DNA of 59,170 bases from Gammaproteobacteria bacterium (GTDB taxonomy: Bacteria > Pseudomonadota > Gammaproteobacteria > Pseudomonadales > Pseudohongiellaceae): contig SHZK01000016.1 in assembly GCA_009692305.1 (NCBI GenBank), positions 1-59,170 of the forward strand, in the 5' to 3' direction. Position numbers and translations under genes: made by a program. Shown here piece by piece: positions 47,362 to 55,658 of this stretch. The notes under the pieces were generated by a model that made no database searches, had not been told where the DNA came from, and worked only from the letters and a program-made list of their open reading frames with translations. How positions within the stretch are numbered: position 1 is the stretch's first letter; every line of letters starts with the position of its first letter.

Positions 47362-49077
47362 CTAGCCGGTAGCGCTTTTAATTGCTGCTGGCACAGCGCC
47401 TAATTTGGCAAGCACTTGATCTTTAGGCCCGAAACCCACAGCAAGGCCCTCCTTCAAAATCAGAATCTTGTCGACGCTTTGCAAGACCATGGTTCGGTGA
47501 GTAATTACAATGATCGTGCAGCCACTTGACTTGATTCGATTGATGGCTTGGACCAGTTCTTTTTCGCCCTGGTCATCCAGATTCGAGTTTGGCTCGTCCA
47601 ATACCAGCAGTTTCGGATCGCCATAGACTGCGCGTGCCAAGCCAATGCGCTGGCGTTGCCCACCCGATAGGCTGCCGCCAGCACCGCCAATGATCGTGTC
47701 GTAACCTTGAGGAAGTTGTAATACGAGATCGTGCACCCCTGCCAACACGGCCGCTGCAACTATTTTTTCCGAATCGATTGCACCGAAGCGGCAAATATTT
47801 TCAGCGATCGAGCCATCGAATAGTTCAATATCCTGTGGCAGATAACCAACATGGGGTCCCAGCTCGGTTCGGTTCCAGGAGCCAATATCGGCTCCATCGA
47901 GTCGCACTTTTCCGTTGTAGCAGGGCCAGATGCCCAATAATGCCCGGGCCAGACTGGATTTGCCGGAAGCAGTGGGGCCAACAATGCCGAGGGCATCGCC
48001 TGGCTGTAATTCGAGGGACACACCGCGCACAGCTGCAACCTTCGCCCCGGGTGGCACCACTATAACTTGCTCTAAGGAGAGATGTCCCACCGGCACAGGC
48101 AAGCGCATTGTCTGTGGCTCAACCGGAATCTGCTGCAATAGTTCGCCCAGGCGCTGGTATTGAACTCTTGCCAATGAAAATCCTTTCCAGGTCCCAACCA
48201 GTAAATCAATGGGCGCCAATGCACGTCCCAATAACAATGAACCCGCAACCATCATGCCCGGGGAAATATCTTGTCTCAAGGCAAGCAATGCGCCCAATCC
48301 CAACAGCAGTGATTGCATAATCATACGAAAAGATTTTGAGAGATTCGTTACAATGCCGGCGTGCCTGCTAGCCACAGTTTGTAATTTCATAACTTCATTC
48401 GACAGCTTTTCTTGACGCAGTCTGATGGAGTCAGTCATCCCCATTGCTGCTATCGCTTCCACATTGCGCAGGCTGCCATTGATTTGGCTACCAAGCTGGC
48501 CGGCTATCGAATTGGCTTTTTGTATAGGCGTGTTTGTTACTTTTTCGTTTATATAGGCCAGGCCGACCATAGCTATGCCGGCAAAAATTGCGGCTACACC
48601 AAACCAGAAGTGGAACATGAACATGACACCGATATAAATCGGGAACCAGGGTGCGTCGAAGAATGCGAACAGGCCATTGCCAGTGAGAAACTGCCGCAAA
48701 TTGGTAAGATCGCTATATGCCTGCGAACTATTGACCCTACCTCCGGTAATGAGCGCTCTGCGAAAGGTAGCTTCGGAGACGCGGCGACTAAGATTGACTT
48801 CGATCTTGTTGCTGGCCGCGATAAGAATCATGGAACGAACCCATTCGAACCCACCCGCTGCCACCAACAAAGCAACTAATAATATTGTCAGCATGGCCAA
48901 AGTAGACATGCTGCCGCTGGACACCACACGATCGAAGACCTGCATCATATAAAGTATGGGAACCAGCATTAGCAAATTTACCGCAGCACTGAAAACGCCT
49001 GCGTAAATAAAATAGCTTTTGAGATCTAGGAATGCGGCATAAAGTTCGGGGTAAGGGGATTTTTGGGAATTGCTCAT
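47362..49077 (-). CDS. Type I secretion ABC transporter (PrtD/RsaD family)
   Basis: A 571-residue half-transporter: an N-terminal membrane domain of about six helices and an ATPase with Walker A GPTASGKSSLARAL, signature LSGGQRQRIGLARAVYG and Walker B LLVLDEPNSNLDD. It has no C39 peptidase or C39-like domain at the N-terminus, placing it with PrtD/AprD/RsaD, which export proteins with an uncleaved C-terminal signal. The ATG at 49077 starts MSNSQKSPYPELYAAF; the frame is open upstream to 49149. It is the first gene of the secretion operon. Confidence 0.93.
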   Translation of the reverse strand: MSNSQKSPYPELYAAFLDLKSYFIYAGVFSAAVNLLMLVPILYMMQVFDRVVSSGSMSTLAMLTILLVALLVAAGGFEWVRSMILIAASNKIEVNLSRRVSEATFRRALITGGRVNSSQAYSDLTNLRQFLTGNGLFAFFDAPWFPIYIGVMFMFHFWFGVAAIFAGIAMVGLAYINEKVTNTPIQKANSIAGQLGSQINGSLRNVEAIAAMGMTDSIRLRQEKLSNEVMKLQTVASRHAGIVTNLSKSFRMIMQSLLLGLGALLALRQDISPGMMVAGSLLLGRALAPIDLLVGTWKGFSLARVQYQRLGELLQQIPVEPQTMRLPVPVGHLSLEQVIVVPPGAKVAAVRGVSLELQPGDALGIVGPTASGKSSLARALLGIWPCYNGKVRLDGADIGSWNRTELGPHVGYLPQDIELFDGSIAENICRFGAIDSEKIVAAAVLAGVHDLVLQLPQGYDTIIGGAGGSLSGGQRQRIGLARAVYGDPKLLVLDEPNSNLDDQGEKELVQAINRIKSSGCTIIVITHRTMVLQSVDKILILKEGLAVGFGPKDQVLAKLGAVPAAIKSATG

Positions 49078-49255
49078 GGGATTTTTCTTTTGGTTATTAC
49101 TGAATATAGATAACAAGAATTTTTCAAAGATTATCTTTGTCATCTGCAAACTAACATTTACGAGCCACCCTTAATGAGGGAATAATTTTTTAATTCAAGC
49201 CAGTAACCTGAAAATATGCTGCAAACGCTTATCTAAGCCATCGATTCTTCAGGGG

Positions 49256-49957
49256 TTATAATTCTTTGGACCCATCTGCAAAGTCTTTCAACAGGCCCAG
49301 ATTATTGACCAACAAATTCGCTGGGCCATCACGTTTTACTATCTGCCGGTTTTGTAAAGTCTGAAACACGCGAGTCACTGTCTCCCGACTGATATTCAAC
49401 ATTATGGCAATCTCCAAATGTGTTGGTGGATTGGCAATGACGGATTTCTGCTGCGTATTCTTGTCTCGCTCCGGTATTAGAATCCACAACTGACAACATA
49501 CCCTCTGCGTAATATTGGGCAGACCAAGCAAGGAGCGCTGAAAAGTCATCTGCCGAATGCGCGCCGCCATCTTTGCCCCTAATACGTTGATTACTCCAGG
49601 CGTCTTGAGCATCAATTCCCGCAAGGCGTCCATCGGCACAAAAACCGTAACCACGGGAGTCAGGGCAATCACAAACTCGGGTTGTGGTCCAAAATCAAAT
49701 AAGCCTAACTCTCCGCAGAAATCTCCGGGTTCGATGAAATAAAGCCCCACTTCCCTGCCATCAATCGTAAAATCCACGCCCTGCAAACGCCCTTCGAAAA
49801 GAAAGCAGATCTGCTCTTCTCGCTGTCCTGCTTGCAACACGACTCCTCGGCGCGCGAATTTTCGAATAGAACAGCGCGCGGCAAGTACACTTAAGACGTG
49901 TTCAGGCAAGGGCCGGAGAATCGGGAAACTACTTAACAGCTGCGGGGTGACCACCAT
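49256..49957 (-). CDS. Crp/Fnr-family transcription regulator
   Basis: A 233-residue regulator with an N-terminal cyclic-nucleotide-binding fold and a C-terminal winged helix. The turn GDFCGELGLF (78-87) matches CRP, but the following Arg-Ser pair that grips the cyclic phosphate in CRP is replaced (Pro93-Glu94 at those positions), so cAMP binding is uncertain. No Cys set for an Fnr-type iron-sulfur cluster is present. The recognition helix SRETVTRVF keeps Arg191, Glu192 and Arg196, as CRP uses to read GTGA. Matching GTGA-N6-TCAC sites lie nearby. It sits between the secretion operon and the divergent fecR gene. Confidence 0.9.
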   Translation of the reverse strand: MVVTPQLLSSFPILRPLPEHVLSVLAARCSIRKFARRGVVLQAGQREEQICFLFEGRLQGVDFTIDGREVGLYFIEPGDFCGELGLFDFGPQPEFVIALTPVVTVFVPMDALRELMLKTPGVINVLGAKMAARIRQMTFQRSLLGLPNITQRVCCQLWILIPERDKNTQQKSVIANPPTHLEIAIMLNISRETVTRVFQTLQNRQIVKRDGPANLLVNNLGLLKDFADGSKEL

Positions 49958-50059
49958 GAACGATTAGCCCTGAATATTTTGCGTGAGTAGCTCTCATTGG
50001 GGCTGGTTCAGCAGTATAAGTGCTTGAAATAATATATTAATACGAGAGCCTCGACTTCA

Positions 50060-50075
50060 TGTGATTGGAATCACT
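50060..50075. promoter_or_regulatory. CRP-like operator upstream of fecR (class II position)
   Basis: CATGTGATTGGAATCACTTG is an inverted repeat matching TGTGA-N6-TCAC. Its centre (50067.5) is 29.5 bases before the -10-like TATTTT at 50097. It lies between the divergent crp-like and fecR genes and could serve both. Confidence 0.72.
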
Positions 50076-50096
50076 TGGAAGTGTCCGGGTCTGGGG

Positions 50097-50102
50097 TATT
50101 TT
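50097..50102 (+). promoter_or_regulatory. Candidate -10 box of fecR-cyclase promoter
   Basis: TATTTT; a start site seven bases later (50109) would put the operator at -41.5. No -35 box is visible, as is normal for class II activator-dependent promoters. Confidence 0.5.
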
Positions 50103-50205
50103 ACAAGCTGTCTACGCTAGGCCGTGCTTATGGTGTATGCAAAATGCTGTATCCTGCACGGAAAGGGGAAGGCGACCCGCTGTTTAATAAGCCTTACAAT
50201 CAACT

Positions 50206-51651
50206 ATGAATACTCACTTACTCGTCAAAATTCAGAAAATCATTAGCGCTGGAGTTCAGTTGCTGCTAATTACCATGTTCTTAATTGGTGGCAGTTCGGC
50301 ATTCGCTGCGGGTCGTATCAGCAGTGAGCCAGTGGATGCCGAGAATGCAGAAAACGCCGCTCTTCGCGTGGGGACGGTAAATATGCTGCTTGGCAAGGCC
50401 TATGTTGAAACGCCGGAATATGGCCGAGAAAAGCTGCATGTTGGTTCTGTAATCCAGGTAGGCGATCTGATTACTACCACAACCAATGGCCATGTCCACA
50501 TCCAATTTAATGATAATGCCTATGTTAGCGTGCGCCCCAACAGTCGCCTTGAAATAATTCGCTATGATTTCAATCCGGAATATCCTGAACTTTCTGCTGT
50601 AAAGTTCGATTTAAAGGGGGGTGTAGCCCGGTCAATCTCTGGTCAGGCTGCCAAGTCGGCCCGCGACCAGTTTCGCTTGAATACGCCAATTGCCGCCATC
50701 GGTGTGCGCGGTACTGATTTCGTGATCAGCGCCACTGACAACACGGTGCGTGCGCTCGTGAATGAAGGCCTGATCGTCATGGCGCCATTCTCCGATGCCT
50801 GCAGAGCCGACGCATTCGGACCCTGCAGTGAAAACGCGGTGGAATTGGCAGGTCAGTCCATGCAAATTCTGGAACTGAATGGCATCGCGTCAGTGCCGCA
50901 ATTGCTGCCAGTGCCGCTGCAGGCTGAACAGTTAGCACTGCAATCTGAATTTACTTCCGCAACTACCGATGTCCAGAATGACAGTAGTAACCGTAGAACC
51001 AATCAGGATGAACTAAGTGAGATAGCAACACTTGCCAGGATAGCCGCAGTCGCGGAATCTGAAGCTCTCCAGCAACCCAAACCGACACGGCCAACTGTGC
51101 CATCGGGACCGGATTTTACGCCAAAAGTGCCTGTCACCGTGGCTGTAGCGAGCCAACGTCAGCTGGTTTGGGGTCGTTATTCCTTTGCAGCGCAAGACCA
51201 AGATCGAATTTCTCTGAGTTTTGCCGAGGCTAGTGCAGATCGCCAAATCACTGTGGGCAACCTCGAATACGGTCTGTTTCGCTCAGGCAATGCCGACCGC
51301 GGTTTAGATAAGGGGCTGGGAGTTGTAAGTTTCCAGCTGAACAGTGCTCAGGCCTTTTATGATGCAGGCAGTGGCGTTGTGGCCATGCAAGTTAAAGGCG
51401 GTAATCTTGCAATAGATTTCCAGCAAAACAATTTCACTACCGGATTAAAACTTGATCACGCTTTAACAGGGCCGGTAGATTTCTTCGCGTCCGGTGGGCT
51501 GTTTGATGGTGGCCACTTTTTTAACAGCGATGCTCTGCAAAGAATCGCCGGCTCCGTCAGCTTCGATGGCAAGGAAGCTGGTTATTTATTCGAAAAGAAT
51601 CTGGATAAGGGCAAAATTCAAGGCTTGACACTCTGGGATACGCGACAGTGA
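50206..51651 (+). CDS. FecR-domain periplasmic protein
   Basis: A 481-residue protein with an N-terminal signal segment (VQLLLITMFLIGGSSAFAA) and a FecR domain: VGTVNMLLGKAYV, LHVGSVIQVGDLITTTTNGHVHIQFND, YVSVRPNSRLEIIRYDF and RLNTPIAAIGVRGTDFVI. The C-terminal 250 residues have no domain I recognise. FecR domains outside iron regulation often occur in exported proteins next to membrane sensors. Its stop overlaps the start of the cyclase gene by four bases, so it may be a periplasmic partner that modulates the CHASE2 domain. Upstream lies the class II-type operator. Confidence 0.85.
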   Translation: MNTHLLVKIQKIISAGVQLLLITMFLIGGSSAFAAGRISSEPVDAENAENAALRVGTVNMLLGKAYVETPEYGREKLHVGSVIQVGDLITTTTNGHVHIQFNDNAYVSVRPNSRLEIIRYDFNPEYPELSAVKFDLKGGVARSISGQAAKSARDQFRLNTPIAAIGVRGTDFVISATDNTVRALVNEGLIVMAPFSDACRADAFGPCSENAVELAGQSMQILELNGIASVPQLLPVPLQAEQLALQSEFTSATTDVQNDSSNRRTNQDELSEIATLARIAAVAESEALQQPKPTRPTVPSGPDFTPKVPVTVAVASQRQLVWGRYSFAAQDQDRISLSFAEASADRQITVGNLEYGLFRSGNADRGLDKGLGVVSFQLNSAQAFYDAGSGVVAMQVKGGNLAIDFQQNNFTTGLKLDHALTGPVDFFASGGLFDGGHFFNSDALQRIAGSVSFDGKEAGYLFEKNLDKGKIQGLTLWDTRQ

Positions 51652-53687
51652 TTGTCCCTATTCACAGACTCTGGCATTCCCTGCCAAACTCCGTCAGTTT
51701 GATGCTGCACGATACGCCACTGCGCGGTCGCCTTGCGATGTTGATTCTGGCTGCATTGACGAGTGCGTTTCTGCTCATTTCCCTAAGACCTCAATTTGAC
51801 ACGCTGCAGGAGCGAGTTGGGTCGTTCGGCTGGACGCTGAGCCCCAACACGGTGCCTGAAGAGCGTCTGATAATCGTCAGCATTGACGAAAAAAGCATCG
51901 CAGAAATTGGCCCCTGGCCCTGGCCAAGAGAGCAGATGGCACGTCTGGTAACTGCCATCGATCAAGCAGGAGCTCAATTGCAGCTGCACGATATAGTCTA
52001 TGCAGAGGCCAAACCGGGCGATGATTTGTTTCTGGAGTCCTTACTGTCAGCGAATAAGGCGGTTATCGCGCAGATTCCACTATTGCCGAATGACCAGAGT
52101 TTGGCATCTGGGCAGCTAACCCATGCAGTGGCGGGATTAGCATGTGGTGCTGCAGAGGGGCCTACACAGTTACCCATTACCTCTAATTATTTGGCTCCGG
52201 ATAGTCGCTTCGCTGGCGTAGTGAAAGGGCACATCACCCCAATAGTCGCCCGCGATGGCGCAATTAGAAAAGTGCCGGCATTAGTGTGTGTGAATGGAAG
52301 TGCTTATCCCGCACTTGCGTTGACCGCGCTGTTGCAAGGGATGGCTGCTGGCTCTGACTGGAAAGCGAGCCTGCAGGCGGGCACTTACCCGTTTGGCCCA
52401 GCCAGCGAACTGCGATTCGACGCAATTCCAGGCATTTCAGTACCTCTGGACAGCAGTGGCAATATGCGCATTTCCTATGCCGATGCGCCAAGTGTGTTTC
52501 AGGCTATTTCAGCAGTTGATGTCATGAATGCCACGGGCGATCTTAGCCTTCTGGACAACGCCTGGGTACTGGTTGGCGCTACCGCATTTGGCATGGATGA
52601 TATCGTTCCTACCCCTTATTCAGGCGCCACTCCTGGTGTCGAATTGACAGCCAGGCTCGTAGTCAGTTTATTGGATGAGAAAGTTCCCTATACCCCTCGA
52701 TCCGCCAACAGCTTGCTGGGCATAATTGCCCTGCTGTTCTGTGGCGTACTCTATTTACTGGCAGCGACACGGGGTCGCTTCGCATCGCTGGGCCTGCCAA
52801 TTGCCGCGATCTGCATGCCCATTATTGCCATTGCCATACATGTACAGTTATTGAGTAGTCTCAATCTCTGGTTGGGCTGGTTGTTTCCAGCGCTGTTCAG
52901 TGTGCTTGCGGCAAGCGCGTTATTATTGCTCGAGCTCAGCCGTGTGCGGCTCGAACGCAGCCGGGTATTTAGCAACCTGAGTAGCTACTTACCAGATGAT
53001 ATTGCCAGGGAAATCGCCTACCAATTGCCCAGCTCCAAGGTCAACGCAGCGCGCTGCAACGTGACCTTGTTGAGCGCGGATTTAAGAAATTTTTCTGCCT
53101 TTGGTGAGGCCAGACCACCGGAGGAATCGGCTGCTGTACTCCATTTTTTCTTTACCCGTGCTACCGAGCTGGTGGAGCAAAATGGTGGTCGGGTTCACGA
53201 GTTTCGCGGCGATGGCCTGCTGGCAGTCTGGGATGGGCATGATACCCGCGCCGCAGAGCAGGCATTGGCATCTGCGAAGGCTTTGCAAGCAGCTCTGCAT
53301 AGCAGCCTGCTGCCGGCAAGCGCGCCGGCGGGTCTGGAGCCGCTCGATCTCGGCATCGCTATAGAACAAGGCCCGGTGTTGATCGGCTCAATTGGGCCCG
53401 CTCATCGACGTAGCCACACTTTGCTGGGAGATACCGTCACTATTACGCTAAGGATTCAGGAATTGACCGCTGATCTGGCACAACCAATTCTGATTGGGGA
53501 ATGTGCCGCACGGCAGCTGGGCAATTACAATCTTGAGTCACAAGGCAGTTACTTACTGGCGGGATTAAAAATTCCTCATGCGTTATTTGCGCTACCGCCT
53601 GTGGTCTCTTCGGAGTTACCAGAAAAGCAAAAACTACCATTGCTCAAAGTGTTAGTTGGCGGTCGCCGGCAGTACCGCAATACCTGA
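51648..53687 (+). CDS. CHASE2-domain class III nucleotide cyclase
   Basis: A 679-residue membrane sensor: one N-terminal helix, a periplasmic CHASE2 domain (LIIVSIDEKSIAEIGPWPWPRE), three helices near 345-430, and a C-terminal class III cyclase domain. Both metal Asp residues are present (Asp478 in SADLRNFS, Asp522 in GDGLLAVW). The Lys that selects adenine in adenylyl cyclases aligns with Glu518, and the transition-state Asn aligns with Thr598 in GDTVTITLR (Arg602 is kept). It may make cGMP, have low activity, or be an orphan sensor. It overlaps fecR by four bases. Confidence 0.88.
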   Translation: MIVPIHRLWHSLPNSVSLMLHDTPLRGRLAMLILAALTSAFLLISLRPQFDTLQERVGSFGWTLSPNTVPEERLIIVSIDEKSIAEIGPWPWPREQMARLVTAIDQAGAQLQLHDIVYAEAKPGDDLFLESLLSANKAVIAQIPLLPNDQSLASGQLTHAVAGLACGAAEGPTQLPITSNYLAPDSRFAGVVKGHITPIVARDGAIRKVPALVCVNGSAYPALALTALLQGMAAGSDWKASLQAGTYPFGPASELRFDAIPGISVPLDSSGNMRISYADAPSVFQAISAVDVMNATGDLSLLDNAWVLVGATAFGMDDIVPTPYSGATPGVELTARLVVSLLDEKVPYTPRSANSLLGIIALLFCGVLYLLAATRGRFASLGLPIAAICMPIIAIAIHVQLLSSLNLWLGWLFPALFSVLAASALLLLELSRVRLERSRVFSNLSSYLPDDIAREIAYQLPSSKVNAARCNVTLLSADLRNFSAFGEARPPEESAAVLHFFFTRATELVEQNGGRVHEFRGDGLLAVWDGHDTRAAEQALASAKALQAALHSSLLPASAPAGLEPLDLGIAIEQGPVLIGSIGPAHRRSHTLLGDTVTITLRIQELTADLAQPILIGECAARQLGNYNLESQGSYLLAGLKIPHALFALPPVVSSELPEKQKLPLLKVLVGGRRQYRNT

Positions 53688-53765
53688 AAAAATAATTCGG
53701 CAGCATTATTGCGTTATTCTCTTGGTTACAAACTACAGGATAGATTCAACAATAGTTCTCACCTT

Positions 53766-53781
53766 CATTACATTTGTAATG
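53766..53781. promoter_or_regulatory. Perfect palindrome CATTACA-TT-TGTAATG upstream of the TPR/barrel gene
   Basis: Seven-base perfect arms with a two-base spacer, in the 213-base spacer before the outer-membrane protein gene. It differs from the CRP-like operators and may bind another regulator. No -35/-10 pair was recognised beside it. Confidence 0.4.
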
Positions 53782-53900
53782 CGGCAAATTTGTGATGTTT
53801 ATGAATTGCTTGCAAGGACTTGGCATCACCATGGATATGGCACCGGCGAATACCCTCCAGTTTAATTGCATGCCTGTAGCTGATTCTAGATAATAGTCGC

Positions 53901-55283
53901 ATGTCTGCAACAACCCATTACTGCCGTTGTTTATCATGGTCAAAATTACGGCGTGGAAAATTCGCAAGCGAATGTTTCAAGCTGCTGTTTTGCGTGCTTT
54001 GCTCGGTGCCGACAGCAATGGCGGCCTGTCCGGATCTCTCCCCCTACCTGGCGCAATCTGATCCAGATTGGCTGGAATTAGAGCGGCAGCTTGCGGTATT
54101 CATGTCGGAATGTCTTGATAACTCAGAGTATTTTGCCTTGATTGGCGCTGCACAATTGAACAGCAAGCAATTATCGCCAGCCTTGGAGTCCCTCGAACGA
54201 GCGTTGCTGATAGATCCTGACAATGGCGCCGCGCAAATTGACTATGCTCAAACTCTTTTTGAGCTCGGACAGCTATTCAGCGCATTGGAGCTTAATGCAA
54301 GGCTGTTGCAGCGCACTGATTTGCCGGAACAACTCAAACCTCTGCTTGAGCAACGGCACACGAGTTGGAGGGGTTTCACAAGGGACTTGAGTTTTGAAGC
54401 ACAATTGTTGACGGGCTATGATGACAATCTCAATGAAGGACCTGATTCCGCAGAAATCAAACTCACGCCTTCCGGTGAACCTATTCTGCTGACCCTGAGC
54501 CCTGAATTGAAACCCCAGAGCGGTCCCTATGTAATAGTGGGATTGACGTCCAGATATCAGCAACTTGCGCCCGAACACTTGCATAATTGGACTACACAGA
54601 TACGTGGACGCCAGAGCGAGGACAGCAAATCTGATTTTGTCCAGTTTGCCTCCCAGTACTCCCTGGTCAGATCAGAAAGCAAGAAAAACTGGCAGTTGAG
54701 CACTGGCATCGCCCACTTGCAGTTAGGTGGCCGCTCTTTATTTTCGGGCGTTGAAGCGGCGGCCAGCTATCAAATTCAAGGCGCAGGTAGCTGCAAGCCC
54801 TACTATACCGTGGCCACACAACAACAAATGTTTCATAACCAGAGATCGCTGGATGGACTTGAAAGCAAGGCCGGCATCGGCATTAATTGTGATTTGGCCG
54901 CCACTCGTGGCGCCCCACAATTTTCCTCAGAAGTCAGCATATTGAGCAATAAAGCTCGAATAAACAATAGATTAGGTGGGGACCGCGAGGGCTGGCAGCT
55001 ACATCTCGATTGGCGCTATCGGGTATTCAGAGGCGAACTGCGGGCCGAGCTGAGCTTTACCGACCTGAACGACCAGCAACCGTATAGCCAGTTTCTCGAG
55101 AACGGCGCTGAGCGCTGGCAGCATAGCAACTCAATTTCGTTGCAATACCATGAGCCATTGCGTGTATTTGGCAAAGATATGGAATTACTGGTGAATGTGT
55201 ATCAACACCGACAGCAAAGCAATCTAGCTTTATTCCGAACCACAGATACGACGGCTGAAATTGGAGTCCAGTGGCAATTCTAA
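53901..55283 (+). CDS. TPR and beta-barrel outer-membrane protein (Slam-like)
   Basis: A 460-residue protein: a signal sequence ending near PTAMA, two or three TPR-like helical repeats (SPALESLERALLIDPDNGAAQIDYAQTLFELGQLFSALELN), and a C-terminal half of amphipathic strands ending in Gln-Phe, typical of an outer-membrane barrel. GYDDNLNEGP at the barrel start resembles the GYxxNxNxGP of Slam-type proteins (DUF560), which help deliver surface proteins. It lies between the cyclase and the RTX gene on the same strand. No good ribosome-binding site precedes ATG 53901. The Slam assignment is tentative. Confidence 0.72.
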   Translation: MSATTHYCRCLSWSKLRRGKFASECFKLLFCVLCSVPTAMAACPDLSPYLAQSDPDWLELERQLAVFMSECLDNSEYFALIGAAQLNSKQLSPALESLERALLIDPDNGAAQIDYAQTLFELGQLFSALELNARLLQRTDLPEQLKPLLEQRHTSWRGFTRDLSFEAQLLTGYDDNLNEGPDSAEIKLTPSGEPILLTLSPELKPQSGPYVIVGLTSRYQQLAPEHLHNWTTQIRGRQSEDSKSDFVQFASQYSLVRSESKKNWQLSTGIAHLQLGGRSLFSGVEAAASYQIQGAGSCKPYYTVATQQQMFHNQRSLDGLESKAGIGINCDLAATRGAPQFSSEVSILSNKARINNRLGGDREGWQLHLDWRYRVFRGELRAELSFTDLNDQQPYSQFLENGAERWQHSNSISLQYHEPLRVFGKDMELLVNVYQHRQQSNLALFRTTDTTAEIGVQWQF

Positions 55284-55517
55284 ATGGTGACTATGGGAAA
55301 TCAAACATAGTGCGAGATAAGGGTTTGTTTCGAAATCAAAATATCAATGAAAAACCCCAACAATATAAATAGTTAGCCAAGCAAAACCCACATAGTAAAT
55401 AGTTGTTTAAAAGTTAAAGAGCTTGTAACATGCCGCCGATATATTCTAGTGGTTACAGTCAGGCTGCAAACCCGGGGCTGATGTACCAATAGGATTTTCA
55501 AGGCAATTCGTTTTCCA

Positions 55518-55533
55518 TGTGATTGAAATCACG
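55518..55533. promoter_or_regulatory. CRP-like operator upstream of the RTX surface-protein gene (class II position)
   Basis: CATGTGATTGAAATCACGTG is a near-perfect inverted repeat matching TGTGA-N6-TCAC and nearly identical to the fecR site. Its centre (55525.5) lies 29.5 bases before the -10 box TATGAT, the same spacing as at fecR. Confidence 0.75.
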
Positions 55534-55554
55534 TGTCCTGCGAATTGGGTTAAT

Positions 55555-55560
55555 TATGAT
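55555..55560 (+). promoter_or_regulatory. Candidate -10 box of the RTX surface-protein gene
   Basis: TATGAT; a start seven bases later (55567) would place the operator at -41.5. There is no -35 box. Confidence 0.55.
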
Positions 55561-55658
55561 TGGGTCACCGATGATGGGTGTCATATGCCAGGTTTTGGCC
55601 GCTCGCCCTCGCAAACAATAAATTATCGAAATTGATTTTAAATCTTAAGGAGTTTTAA

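Larger units (their letters stand above)
55284..55658. other. 375-base regulatory region of the RTX surface-protein gene
   Basis: AT-rich in its first 150 bases, where the sequence TAAATAGTT occurs twice. It contains the operator at 55518-55533, the -10 box at 55555-55560, and an untranslated leader of about 90 bases ending in a strong ribosome-binding site (AAGGAG at 55647-55652). No gene is seen in it. Confidence 0.6.

Noticed and set aside
49170..49195. Short hairpin CCCT-TAATG-AGGG followed by T-rich sequence between prtD and crp-like gene
   Set aside because: The T-run is on the plus strand whereas both flanking genes are on the minus strand, and the stem has only four pairs.
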